IMG/VR virus record: IMGVR_UViG_3300031703_000001 | Coordinates: 1-64,000 of that record | DNA length: 64,000 nt | Direction: 5' to 3' (one strand) | From: a virus | Shown: in pieces, positions 25,169 through 32,636 of the stretch | Position numbering within the stretch: position 1 is the first letter of the stretch | Layout: the number at the start of each line of letters is the position of its first letter | The notes under the pieces: generated by a model | Seen by the model: only the letters and a program-made list of their open reading frames with translations | Database searches by the model: none | What the model was told of the DNA's origin: nothing | Made by a program: the position numbers and the translations under genes

Positions 25169-25741
25169 ATGCAAAGTAAAGTAAACATCTTAGCGGATGA
25201 CATGGGAAATGTTGTGCGTCAATCTAACTCAAACCCTGAATTTGGTCATGTAAGACTACAACAAACAAGAGTAACTTTTGGTAACTCAGGTTGGGTAAAA
25301 AAATCAAACATTAGTACATTATTACATGGTAAGTTAGAAGATTTAAAAGACATGGGTCTTGAATCAATGGACTCACTACCAGGAAAAATCATTATCAAAG
25401 AACAGTTAGAAGCATTTAGTGCTAATGACGGTGATAGAGATTACAAAATGGCAGGTCAAACAGGTATAGTATGCTGTGTTGATGGACAACCTATTTATAG
25501 GAAAACATTCTTTGTAGCAGATGCTACCGCTCAGGATGTATTAGTTGCTCATAATAATGGTTCTGCCATTAAAGAAGCAAACGGTCTAGACAACAACACA
25601 ATACAAAACATAGCTCCTGCACCTAAAGCAGAAGCATTTGGATTTGATGATAGTGAAGAAGGAGATACTGACAATGTAACTGATGAAGTTACAGATGAAG
25701 TTGAAATAGAAGAAGAAGTTGAAGAAACTTTTGAACTATAA
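25169..25741 (+). CDS. SSB-like or ssDNA-associated protein with acidic tail (putative)
   Basis: 190 aa. A compact N-terminal part with beta character (NILADDMGNVVRQSNSN, GHVRLQQTRVTFGNSGW) is followed by KMAGQTGIVCCVDGQPIYRKT. The last 40 residues are almost wholly acidic and end in VEETFEL. The globular-core-plus-acidic-tail layout resembles single-strand binding proteins, whose tails recruit partners. The OB fold cannot be confirmed by eye, so the call is tentative. The protein at 37743-38417 is a second SSB candidate. Confidence 0.45.
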   Translation: MQSKVNILADDMGNVVRQSNSNPEFGHVRLQQTRVTFGNSGWVKKSNISTLLHGKLEDLKDMGLESMDSLPGKIIIKEQLEAFSANDGDRDYKMAGQTGIVCCVDGQPIYRKTFFVADATAQDVLVAHNNGSAIKEANGLDNNTIQNIAPAPKAEAFGFDDSEEGDTDNVTDEVTDEVEIEEEVEETFEL

Positions 25742-25865
25742 CACTAATTTCTAAAGAATGCTTGAGGTTTCCCTATAGGGAATTAATTACTGATGGGACC
25801 ATACAGTAGCCTCTCTCATTTTTATTATTACACAATCACCAAAATCCAATTAAAACACATGTATT
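25742..25865 (+). other. Structured intergenic region with a 14-base perfect palindrome
   Basis: TTCCCTATAGGGAA at 25769-25782 is a perfect palindrome. Flanking GAGG (25764-25767) and CCTC (about 25811-25814), and GGTTTCCC facing GGGACC, allow an extended fold. It lies between the acidic-tail gene and 25866. It may be an operator, or an attenuator or leader RNA. There is no T-run for a normal terminator. Confidence 0.4.
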
Positions 25866-26408
25866 ATGTTAACTCAAAACCAAATAACAACACTCAAAAC
25901 AGCAGAAACTAAAACTTTATTATCTCAAACACTCCAACGTTACCACTATTACGGATTATTGGAAGAATACCAGTTACACCCAACCTCTATAACAAACAAT
26001 TTTGAATATACAAGGTTAAACTCCTATCAGCATTTCTTATTTAAAAGAGTGTTGCATGGACTTAACGTTTATAGCAAAGAAGAAGTGGAGAAATTACACT
26101 GGGATAAAAAAAGAAGAATTTCAAAGGTCTGGAAAAGATCTCAAAGAGAAATCAATGCTTGGAAGCAGATGATATGCAATAAAAAGGTTAATGATTATTT
26201 TAAAAGAACATTCAAAGGCCCTACAATGGAGTATATTACATCAGTGCCAGCAACTGAAGTACTTGATGATTACAAAAACACCTTAACATTTAAAGAATTA
26301 AACATACAATATGAAGATGTAATACTACTCTTCATGTCTAAAGGTTTACTTCCTAAAAATTATTTGACTTTAGAGCCAAATGATCAACAACAAGGTCTGA
26401 CTGTATGA
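25866..26408 (+). CDS. Uncharacterised basic helical protein
   Basis: 180 aa, largely helical and basic (KKRRISKVWKRSQREINAWK), with aromatic residues spread along it. It starts after a structured leader and overlaps the HNH gene by 4 bases (ATGA), so they are coupled. Nucleic-acid binding is plausible from the charge. No family is recognised. Confidence 0.55.
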   Translation: MLTQNQITTLKTAETKTLLSQTLQRYHYYGLLEEYQLHPTSITNNFEYTRLNSYQHFLFKRVLHGLNVYSKEEVEKLHWDKKRRISKVWKRSQREINAWKQMICNKKVNDYFKRTFKGPTMEYITSVPATEVLDDYKNTLTFKELNIQYEDVILLFMSKGLLPKNYLTLEPNDQQQGLTV

Positions 26409-26809
26409 TTCAGCAGAAAAGAAAACTATGTAATAATTGCAATACTGAACAATTTATCTGGAAAAATGATAAAGGAAGCCGGTATTGCAAGAATTGCTGG
26501 TATAAATCTAAAGAACCTTCTACTAAACCATTACAGAGGAAACCAATCAACAAGAAGTCAAAGAAAATGCAGTTCATTGATCAAGCTTACACTAAACTAA
26601 GAAAACCGTTTATGGAAGCAAACCCAATGTGTCAAGCATCTTTGCATTGTTGTTCAGGTTCTTCAACAGATGTTCACCACAAAAAAGGACGTGGGGAATA
26701 TCATCTGGTGGTTAGTACTTGGTTATCAGTATGCAGATCTTGTCATACTTGGATAGAAGAACACCCAAAAGAAGCAATAGAATTAGGATATTCATTAAAA
26801 AGAAATTAA
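26405..26809 (+). CDS. HNH-like / NinG-like nuclease
   Basis: 134 aa. The N-terminus has a zinc ribbon (CNNCNTEQFIW then YCKNCW). After a basic linker (KPLQRKPINKKSKKMQFID) comes MCQASLHCCSG. The active-site block is DVHHKKGRGEYH with, further on, SVCRSCHTWIEEHP, matching the HNH beta-beta-alpha metal fold (His-His, then CxxCH). Such proteins (NinG and relatives) nick or cut DNA during phage recombination. It could equally be a free-standing HNH enzyme, but there is no nearby intron or intein. It overlaps the upstream gene by 4 bases. Confidence 0.7.
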   Translation: MIQQKRKLCNNCNTEQFIWKNDKGSRYCKNCWYKSKEPSTKPLQRKPINKKSKKMQFIDQAYTKLRKPFMEANPMCQASLHCCSGSSTDVHHKKGRGEYHLVVSTWLSVCRSCHTWIEEHPKEAIELGYSLKRN

Positions 26810-26810
26810 C

Positions 26811-27053
26811 ATGGAACATAAAACACCCCCAACATCAATCTTCAATGAAATGAAGGAAGCATCAAAAGTAGTATGGAATACTATGGATGATACATATGGA
26901 TATGTAACTGGAAAACTTGAAAGAGTTGACTCAATAGAAAACCATGCAGATAATGTAATGGTGTGCTATAGAATGTTTGATATGCAAAATCAACGTTTAA
27001 TGAGAGCAGTACTATCAGTTGAATCATTAGAATATATTGATAACAACTTATAA
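26811..27053 (+). CDS. Small uncharacterised protein
   Basis: 80 aa, mixed alpha/beta, with FNEMKEASKVVWNTMDDTYG and MVCYRMFDMQNQRLMRAVLS. It starts one base after the HNH gene stop. No motif and no assigned function. Confidence 0.5.
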   Translation: MEHKTPPTSIFNEMKEASKVVWNTMDDTYGYVTGKLERVDSIENHADNVMVCYRMFDMQNQRLMRAVLSVESLEYIDNNL

Positions 27054-27104
27054 GAACTTAATGTGGCCAGCTGAAAACACAATTTAGAGTAAGCTTTACT
27101 AATT

Positions 27105-27218
27105 ATGAAAAATCATTGTTGTAGTAAATGTAAAAAGAAAACAATTGCAAGTTCATTCCCTACTTGGGTGTGTTTAAATGATAAATGTAGTAAATACTTA
27201 CTACCTCAAGTTAAATAA
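27105..27218 (+). CDS. Tiny zinc-ribbon peptide (37 aa)
   Basis: MKNHCCSKCKKK, then WVCLNDKCSKYLL, gives a CxxC plus CxxxxC pattern that could bind one zinc. The ATG at 27105 has an A/T-rich leader and the next gene starts 6 bases after its stop. The length is small but the Cys pattern and spacing support a real gene. Confidence 0.5.
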   Translation: MKNHCCSKCKKKTIASSFPTWVCLNDKCSKYLLPQVK

Positions 27219-27224
27219 AAGATT

Positions 27225-27461
27225 ATGAATTACGATAAGTTTAAAACTGATGAGTTAGTAGAAATAGTAGTTACCAAGACTGGACTACCTTTACCTACAT
27301 ACTACTATAATAATTACGGAAAGTATATTACTGTTGTACCTGAGAATATACCTTTTGGTAATGGTGTAACTGGTATAGAAAATGCTGATATGCACGATAC
27401 TTTTAGAGAGGGATGCATAAGGCTAATCAATTGGTATAGTAAAGAAATAAGTAAAATATAA
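27225..27461 (+). CDS. Small uncharacterised protein
   Basis: 78 aa, soluble, with YYYNNYGKYITVVPENIPFG in the middle and a helical C-terminus. No recognised motif. It is part of a run of short early genes with gaps of a few bases. Confidence 0.45.
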   Translation: MNYDKFKTDELVEIVVTKTGLPLPTYYYNNYGKYITVVPENIPFGNGVTGIENADMHDTFREGCIRLINWYSKEISKI

Positions 27462-27467
27462 TGTATT

Positions 27468-27545
27468 ATGAAAAAGTTTAAAAAGACAGTAATGGATGTG
27501 ACTGTGGACAAGTTAATTGTGGGACTTGTGGTTAATAACGCATAA
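27468..27545 (+). CDS. Possible 25-aa peptide
   Basis: MKKFKKTVMDVTVDKLIVGL begins a short amphipathic peptide in the 106-base gap before the next gene. Only the start context and spacing support it. Confidence 0.25.
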   Translation: MKKFKKTVMDVTVDKLIVGLVVNNA

Positions 27546-27630
27546 CACACTACTAAGGTGAGTTTCAATGCACTTTAATAATAGTTATACGGAAACTAAC
27601 CCGGAAATTACCGGATATACAATAATAACC

Positions 27631-27792
27631 ATGACTAAAAAAGAAAAAGTATTAGCATGCTATGGATTTGTTAATATGAGATCTGCAGCTAAACTATGTG
27701 ATGTGACTCCAGCTTATGTATCTGTATTATGGAGTAGAGAAGGTTTTCCTTATAAAGAAGAGCTTAGAAATAATTTAAAATACCCTTATTAA
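27631..27792 (+). CDS. Small HTH-like protein
   Basis: 53 aa from the ATG at 27631. The frame extends back to 27568, but the extra 21 residues look non-coding. The sequence KEKVLACYGFVNMRSAAKLC then VTPAYVSVLWSRE resembles a short helix-turn-helix (helix, SAAKLCDVTP turn, recognition helix). It may be a small regulator of the early operon. The HTH is a pattern guess. Confidence 0.45.
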   Translation: MTKKEKVLACYGFVNMRSAAKLCDVTPAYVSVLWSREGFPYKEELRNNLKYPY

Positions 27793-27799
27793 AGAAAAT

Positions 27800-27997
27800 A
27801 TGCAAAAAACAACATACCACATTAGAAAAACAGTCCTTGAGAAAGGTTACTCAGTAATATTAAATGATAGTCTTGGTTCTGTATTAGAACTATCTAACTT
27901 TGATGAGGCTTCACAGTTATGTCAAATAATGAATTCAAATACAGATAGTAATTGTAAATATGAACTGATAGTAGTTCAAGAAAGAATTAAAGATTAA
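27800..27997 (+). CDS. Small uncharacterised protein
   Basis: 65 aa, alpha/beta (YHIRKTVLEKGYSVILNDSL, then SNFDEASQLCQIMNS). Spacing to its neighbours is 7 and 4 bases, consistent with an operon member. No function assigned. Confidence 0.45.
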   Translation: MQKTTYHIRKTVLEKGYSVILNDSLGSVLELSNFDEASQLCQIMNSNTDSNCKYELIVVQERIKD

Positions 27998-28001
27998 TCA
28001 A

Positions 28002-28223
28002 ATGGGAAAAATAATAATTGACATAAGAAATGATATTACAGATGAAGATGCAATGAGTGCAGTACTTGCAGTTGTTAAAGAAGGTCAAGTATCAATTGGA
28101 GCAAAAAACAAAAAACATTACTGCTGGCTATCTATTCTTAATAATGGAATTCATGTGTCAGTATCACCAAAGTATAACTCAGATACAAATAAATTTATTG
28201 TATACTTAAACAAACCTAGATAA
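28002..28223 (+). CDS. Small conserved-looking phage protein
   Basis: 73 aa. The start IIIDIRNDITDEDAMSAVLA and a later HYCWLSILNNGIHVSVS segment are a pattern I associate with short phage proteins of unknown function. It overlaps the SF2 helicase start by one base (TAATG), so the two are translated together and it may assist the helicase. Confidence 0.5.
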   Translation: MGKIIIDIRNDITDEDAMSAVLAVVKEGQVSIGAKNKKHYCWLSILNNGIHVSVSPKYNSDTNKFIVYLNKPR

Positions 28224-29326
28224 TGAAAAGAGATGAAATTCAAAAAGAAGCATTAGATATTGCCTTAAATAATAGAAGATGTGGATTAGCAATTTCTATG
28301 GGTGTAGGTAAAACCAGAATAGCAATACAGCATTTACAGTATTGTTACAACCCATTAGTAGAAGTCTTAGTAGTAATACCAAAGCATTCTGTATCTCAAG
28401 CATGGATAGATGAGTTAGGAAAGATGAACTTAGAAAGTTTAGTTAAACATATAACGTTTACTACCTACTTATCAATCAATAAACACAACCCTAATGACTA
28501 TGATGTAGTTTATTTAGATGAATGTCACAGTCTTTTAGACTCACATGACAAGTTTCTAAGTAGGTTTACTGGTAAAATCCTTGGATTAACTGGTACACCA
28601 CCTAAACATCAAGATTCAGAAAAAGGTAGAATGGTCAATAGATATTGTCCAATTAAATACACATTTACAGTAGATCAGGCAACTGACTCTAACATTTTAA
28701 ATGATTATAGGATTATAGTTCACCAGTTACAATTATCAAAAATACCTGCTCTTAAGAAAAAAAAGAAAGATGGTGGTCATTGGTACACTACTGAACAAAA
28801 AGATTATGATTATGTAAGTGGAAGAGTAGCAGACGCTCAAACACCAAAGCAGAAACAATTTGCTGCAATTATGAGAATGAGAGCATTAATGGATTATAAT
28901 ACTAAAGAACTATATGGTAAATCATTATCAAAAAGTTTAGGTACTAAATGCATTATATTTGCCAATACTCAAAAGCAAGCAGATGTACTATGTAAACATA
29001 GTTACCATTCTGGGAACAAGAAATCTGATGAAAACTTAGAATTATTTTCTGATGGTAGAATAGATAGACTATCATGTGTGCTACAATTAAGTGAAGGTAT
29101 TACTATACCAAAACTTAAACAAGGAATAATACTCCACGCATATGGTAATGAAAGAAAATCTGCACAGAGAATTGGAAGATTACTTAGATTAAACCCAACA
29201 GAGACAGCAGTATGTCATATACTATGTTACACAAACACCCAAGATGAAGTCTGGGTAAAGCAAGCTTTAAAAGACTTTGATCAAACAAAAATTACATTTT
29301 ATAACCCTTTAAACAAACAAAAATAA
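28223..29326 (+). CDS. Superfamily 2 (SNF2-like) DNA helicase
   Basis: 367 aa, a compact SF2 enzyme. Walker A SMGVGKT (25-31), motif Ia region VVIPKHS, Walker B LDECH (98-102), motif III GLTGTP (121-126), motif V near LSEGITIPKLKQG and motif VI QRIGRLLR are all present, so it should hydrolyse ATP and translocate on DNA. Crass-like phages usually carry a SNF2-like helicase. A Lys-rich insert (LKKKKKDGGHWY) separates the two RecA domains. Likely role: replication fork remodelling or recombination. It is coupled to the 73-aa gene upstream. Confidence 0.85.
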   Translation: MKRDEIQKEALDIALNNRRCGLAISMGVGKTRIAIQHLQYCYNPLVEVLVVIPKHSVSQAWIDELGKMNLESLVKHITFTTYLSINKHNPNDYDVVYLDECHSLLDSHDKFLSRFTGKILGLTGTPPKHQDSEKGRMVNRYCPIKYTFTVDQATDSNILNDYRIIVHQLQLSKIPALKKKKKDGGHWYTTEQKDYDYVSGRVADAQTPKQKQFAAIMRMRALMDYNTKELYGKSLSKSLGTKCIIFANTQKQADVLCKHSYHSGNKKSDENLELFSDGRIDRLSCVLQLSEGITIPKLKQGIILHAYGNERKSAQRIGRLLRLNPTETAVCHILCYTNTQDEVWVKQALKDFDQTKITFYNPLNKQK

Positions 29327-29328
29327 CC

Positions 29329-29508
29329 ATGGAAATAGCATTAGTAATATTAGGTATAGCATCAGCAGTAATAATTTCAATATTCACTTACCACATTGGT
29401 AAAGAAGTTGGAAGAAACAAAGGTAAAAATACCTTAAAAGCAGACATCAATAGAATGACTGTGCGTACCATGTTGGTACACAAAAGAGATAACCTTAAAA
29501 ATTTATAG
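29329..29508 (+). CDS. Small single-pass membrane protein
   Basis: 59 aa. One hydrophobic N-terminal segment (MEIALVILGIASAVIISIFT) and a basic cytoplasmic tail (GKEVGRNKGKNTLKADINR). No Cys lipobox. It starts 2 bases after the helicase and ends 2 bases before the next gene, so it is clearly an operon member. The function is unknown. Confidence 0.5.
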   Translation: MEIALVILGIASAVIISIFTYHIGKEVGRNKGKNTLKADINRMTVRTMLVHKRDNLKNL

Positions 29509-29510
29509 TC

Positions 29511-29750
29511 ATGGGTAAAATGAAAGAATTATTTATAGAACAACAAGATGAACTAATGTACAGAGGATCTCAAGATCCACGTATAATAGCATTATTTAGA
29601 CCAGATGTAGAAAGTACTTTTATTAAAGTAGATAATCATCCATGTCCTAATTGCAATCAACCTGCAATAATGCGTAATGAATCTGAGGCATGTTGTGAAG
29701 CATGTGGTCAATCATATGTATACGTAGGCTCATCATTAAGATTTAAATGA
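29511..29750 (+). CDS. Zinc-ribbon protein
   Basis: 79 aa. The second half contains CPNCNQPAIM then CCEACGQSYVYV, a four-Cys zinc ribbon. The first half is helical. It overlaps the next gene by 4 bases. Small zinc ribbons of this kind often bind nucleic acid or RNA polymerase. No specific role is visible. Confidence 0.55.
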   Translation: MGKMKELFIEQQDELMYRGSQDPRIIALFRPDVESTFIKVDNHPCPNCNQPAIMRNESEACCEACGQSYVYVGSSLRFK

Positions 29751-30022
29751 TGAGAGCATATACATACAGCATTGATGATGATACAGATGTAGAATTCATA
29801 TACAGTTATGATCCAGGAGAAGAAGAAGTTCATACTGAATCAAATGGAGATCCAGGAACACCAGGTTCTCCTTCAACTATAAACATAACAAGAGGTTGGG
29901 TGACATTAGAATCATCAACACCGGGTGAAATGGTAGAGGTTGATATACTACCATTATCAGATCAATTAGACATAGATCTTGAACATATTGAAGAACTAAT
30001 ACGTGAAGAACATGAAGGATAA
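29747..30022 (+). CDS. Small acidic beta-rich protein
   Basis: 91 aa, starting inside the end of the zinc-ribbon gene (ATGA overlap). Acidic strands (DDTDVEFIYSYDPGEEEVH) with a Pro/Gly linker (NGDPGTPGSPSTINITRG) suggest a two-part protein. It overlaps the following gene by 20 bases. The function is not recognised. Confidence 0.45.
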   Translation: MMRAYTYSIDDDTDVEFIYSYDPGEEEVHTESNGDPGTPGSPSTINITRGWVTLESSTPGEMVEVDILPLSDQLDIDLEHIEELIREEHEG

Positions 30023-30395
30023 TATATTTGTTACAGCATCAATAAAGAATGGAAGAATTCACTTCCCTATAAAAGCTACAGGAACTAAATTTACAAGTTT
30101 CCTGAGTCAGTTACCTGATGACTCTAAATTAGAGATCTTTATAGGAGTGGGTGGTGAAAAAGGGAGTAATCCTCAATTAGCTAAGATACATGCAATGATT
30201 AAAGAAATAGCACAAGAAATTGGCTATACTTTTGAAGAAGCAAAATCAGTTGTGAAAGAAAAATCAGGACTTTGTTTTCTAAAAGAAGGTAAAGAGTCTT
30301 GCAAGTCATTTGCAGACTGTGATAAAGATGAATTAAATCTTGTAATTCAAGCATGTATAGAAATTGGTGACTTTAGTGGAATGAACCTAAGATAA
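30003..30395 (+). CDS. Uncharacterised protein, possible recombination accessory
   Basis: 130 aa. An N-terminal beta part (FVTASIKNGRIHFPIKATG) precedes a helical part with QLAKIHAMIKEIAQEIGYTF and a C-terminal KSFADCDKDELNLVIQACIE. The general layout recalls small phage recombination proteins of the NinB type, but I cannot confirm this. Its last codons form half of a hairpin shared with the convergent gene at 30396-30821. Confidence 0.5.
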   Translation: MKNMKDNIFVTASIKNGRIHFPIKATGTKFTSFLSQLPDDSKLEIFIGVGGEKGSNPQLAKIHAMIKEIAQEIGYTFEEAKSVVKEKSGLCFLKEGKESCKSFADCDKDELNLVIQACIEIGDFSGMNLR

Positions 30396-30418
30396 CTATT
30401 TAACTATAGTCATCTTAG
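30387..30418. terminator. Bidirectional hairpin overlapping both stop codons
   Basis: CTAAGATAACTAT (30387-30399) faces ATAGTCATCTTAG (30406-30418): 12 of 13 positions pair around a 6-base loop. Both convergent genes end inside it (stop codons at 30393-30395 and 30396-30398), so the ends of both coding sequences also serve as the terminator stem. Confidence 0.55.
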
Positions 30419-30821
30419 CATTCAATTCTTTAAGTTGTTCAGTTACATTTTCACCCTTGTTAATTGCTTGAGTTAAAGCTTCAATTTCAGCTTTAGTAGC
30501 TGTAGTTTCAGTTTCAATCTCCAATCCTTGCTCATGAGCTTTGAATTTAAATAACTGTATTAGTGAAAATAAAGTATAGATGTCTGATTCAAATTCATCT
30601 AATTGAATATTTTGTTTTTCACCTTCAGGAAGTTCATGTTCTGTTACTATTGTATCAAACTTAGAAAAAATAACAGGCATTTCACCAGCTCTATCAGAGT
30701 TAATGATCATTTTGTTAGTAATTCTTTGTAAACCATGAATATATGCAGGGCTAATTATAAGACCTTCCATGTTTTTATTGAAATCATAAGTAATAGTAGT
30801 GTGTAATTTATCGTCAGCCAT
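30396..30821 (-). CDS. Uncharacterised protein, the only minus-strand gene in the replication block
   Basis: 141 aa. An N-terminal beta-type part (HTTITYDFNKNMEGLIISPA) is followed by helices, and the final 35 residues form a probable coiled coil (TATKAEIEALTQAINKGENV). No motif. It runs against about 30 kb of plus-strand genes and has its own promoter element (TATCTTTG, 30844-30851) and shared terminator. That independent unit suggests separate timing, for example a late virion or regulatory protein, but the role is unknown. Confidence 0.6.
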   Translation of the reverse strand: MADDKLHTTITYDFNKNMEGLIISPAYIHGLQRITNKMIINSDRAGEMPVIFSKFDTIVTEHELPEGEKQNIQLDEFESDIYTLFSLIQLFKFKAHEQGLEIETETTATKAEIEALTQAINKGENVTEQLKELNAKMTIVK

Positions 30822-30843
30822 AATGTTAATTTATTTATAATAA

Positions 30844-30851
30844 CAAAGATA
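30844..30851 (-). promoter_or_regulatory. Bacteroidota-type promoter -7 element for the isolated minus-strand gene
   Basis: TATCTTTG on the minus strand matches TAnnTTTG and lies 22 bases upstream of the ATG at 30821. It falls just before the start of the divergent UDG gene (30860). Confidence 0.55.
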
Positions 30852-30859
30852 GTAAAAAT

Positions 30860-31570
30860 ATGCAAGAAAGTATAAACATCATAAAGAAAATGTTGCTATC
30901 AGATTTTAAAACATCTGGTTGGAATGATATATTAAATCCTTTTATAGAAAGTGAAGCCTTTGAAAGCATCACAGAAACACTAAGTAATTTAGTAGAACAG
31001 GATAGAAGATTTACACCAAAGTTTAAAGAGGCATTTACACCTTTTCTAAAAACAAATTTATCTGAACTTAAAGTAGTAATAGTTAATCAAGATCCGTATC
31101 CACAATTTGGAGTTGCTGATGGATTAGCTTTTAGTTGCTCAAAAACAGGTAAAGCAGAAAAATCTTTACAATACATACTGGAAGAAACAATAGGTAATTT
31201 CACTACTACAGGAAGAGTATTATATACTCCTGAAGAGTGTGATCTTAAACGTTGGGCAAACCAAGGTGTATTATTAATTAATACCTCACTTACATGTGAA
31301 ATTAATAAAATGGGTTCACATACAACAATATGGAAACCATTCATTGAATATGTATTTGAAATGATAAATAAAAATAACAAGGATATTATATTTATACTGA
31401 TGGGAAGAAAAGCTGAACATTGGCAATTACGTTTACCAGGACAAAAGATTTTTAAATGCTCACATCCAGCATCTGCTGCATATAACGGTGGTGTTTGGAA
31501 GTCTGATAACATCTTTATTAAAGTAAATGAAGAATTAGATAGACAAGCTAAAACTTGTATATCATGGTAA
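30860..31570 (+). CDS. ung: Uracil-DNA glycosylase, family 1
   Basis: 236 aa. It has the water-activating motif as NQDPY (76-80, for GQDPY), the uracil pocket GLAFSC (88-93, for GLxFSV), LLINTSLT, an FILMGRKAEHW strand (for LWGxxAQ) and the leucine-loop motif as HPASAAYNG (for HPSPLSA). It removes uracil from DNA to start base excision repair. Variation at both active-site motifs suggests a divergent but intact enzyme. UDG is common in crAss-like phages and implies that the genome uses thymine, consistent with the ThyX gene nearby. Confidence 0.85.
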   Translation: MQESINIIKKMLLSDFKTSGWNDILNPFIESEAFESITETLSNLVEQDRRFTPKFKEAFTPFLKTNLSELKVVIVNQDPYPQFGVADGLAFSCSKTGKAEKSLQYILEETIGNFTTTGRVLYTPEECDLKRWANQGVLLINTSLTCEINKMGSHTTIWKPFIEYVFEMINKNNKDIIFILMGRKAEHWQLRLPGQKIFKCSHPASAAYNGGVWKSDNIFIKVNEELDRQAKTCISW

Positions 31571-31585
31571 TAATACCTATATTTG
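31555..31585 (+). promoter_or_regulatory. Promoter: TTG, 20-base spacer, TATATTTG
   Basis: A -7 TATATTTG at 31578-31585 lies 23 bases before the ATG at 31609, with TTG at 31555-31557 as a possible -33. It overlaps the end of the UDG gene. Confidence 0.55.
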
Positions 31586-31608
31586 TAAATCCCAACAACC
31601 AATATTAA

Positions 31609-32130
31609 ATGACTAATAATCAAGAGATTAAACAAGAATTAGAGATAGAAGTATTCAAAGAAAGAATGCTTAAAGTCTATGGAGCAAATGTATTTGTATA
31701 TACAAAAAACAATACAAAATTCAATATTGATCTTGAAACTATAGGTGCATGTGCACTACAAGCAGTAAAGAACAACAATCCAGAATTCAATCATATTAAA
31801 TCTTTAAGTATAAGAAAGAGACCTAGACCCTTTTTAGTTTATGTTCAGGCTTTATCATATATAGCATATAAAGATGGACATAGCAAAACAAACATAGGTT
31901 TATATTTAAAAAGAACTCATGCTACAGTAATAAACTCAATCAAAATGGTTGAGAATGCTTTGTTTACCAAAGATAAATTGATACTTAAAGCAATAGATAA
32001 CATATTAAAAGAAATAGAACATGTGGGAACTATTCCAAAAAATCTTAAAAGCAAACCTGAGCCCAAACCAAGCGTTGATATTATTTGGGATGAAGCAAGG
32101 CATTTCATTGCCTCAAATTTTAGAGAGTGA
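31609..32130 (+). CDS. DnaA-domain-IV-like DNA-binding protein
   Basis: 173 aa. Residues about 68-128 resemble the DnaA C-terminal DNA-binding domain: RPRPFLVYVQALSYIAYK, then SKTNIGLYLKRTHATVINS, matching the DnaA signature (xxIGxxxxRxHxTVxxA). The AAA+ domain of DnaA is absent. Such proteins may bind DnaA-box-like sites at the phage origin or modulate host DnaA. It has its own TATATTTG promoter. The last 110 bases overlap the next gene in another frame. The call rests on the motif, as no structure could be checked. Confidence 0.7.
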   Translation: MTNNQEIKQELEIEVFKERMLKVYGANVFVYTKNNTKFNIDLETIGACALQAVKNNNPEFNHIKSLSIRKRPRPFLVYVQALSYIAYKDGHSKTNIGLYLKRTHATVINSIKMVENALFTKDKLILKAIDNILKEIEHVGTIPKNLKSKPEPKPSVDIIWDEARHFIASNFRE

Positions 32131-32611
32131 TAAGGAAGTATTATTAAAATTAGGTTATATAAACCTGGAAGATAAAAGATACAAACTTACACCTCAAGCA
32201 AAAAAACTTATAGCACTCCTAGATAACTATTTTATAAAAGCAAAGAAGAAAACTAACATCCAACTTATGGGTAAAGATTTTGCTGAACAAATAAACATCT
32301 ATAGAGAGACATTTCCTAACAAAAGATTACCAAGTGGTAAACCAGCAAGAGTTAATGTTAAAATGTTATCTGAATCATTTAGATGGTTCTTTGAAACATA
32401 TGAATATGAATGGGCTGATGTAATAAAAGCCACTAAGATGTATGTAAATGAGTACAGGGATGCAGAATATTTATATATGCAGACCAGTCAGTACTTTATA
32501 TGCAAGCAAGACAAGCATAGAGTTAAATCTTCAACATTAGCAGATTACTGTGATATGATTAGAGATGGTATAGATACAGAAGAACAAACCTTTAAAGAAA
32601 AAGTAGTATGA
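32021..32611 (+). CDS. Putative winged-helix replication accessory protein
   Basis: 196 aa. The N-terminus (LSPNQALILFGMKQGIS, then KLGYINLEDKRYKLTPQ) looks like a winged helix, followed by helical segments (ESFRWFFETYEYEWADVIKA). The upstream 110 bases overlap the DnaA-like gene. A start at 32090 (overlap of 41) is possible, but the first 23 residues complete the HTH, so I keep 32021. The combination of HTH and helical C-terminal part recalls phage replication loaders. The function is unproven. Confidence 0.55.
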   Translation: MWELFQKILKANLSPNQALILFGMKQGISLPQILESDKEVLLKLGYINLEDKRYKLTPQAKKLIALLDNYFIKAKKKTNIQLMGKDFAEQINIYRETFPNKRLPSGKPARVNVKMLSESFRWFFETYEYEWADVIKATKMYVNEYRDAEYLYMQTSQYFICKQDKHRVKSSTLADYCDMIRDGIDTEEQTFKEKVV

Positions 32612-32636
32612 TAGAAATTTTATTAAATAAATTATC

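Noticed and set aside
26405-26809. HNH gene considered as a homing endonuclease in an intron
   Set aside because: The flanking genes are intact and unrelated, and no split gene or intron ends are visible.
31087-31635. A 182-aa open frame antisense to UDG
   Set aside because: UDG motifs are clear on the plus strand. The antisense frame has no start context or homology.
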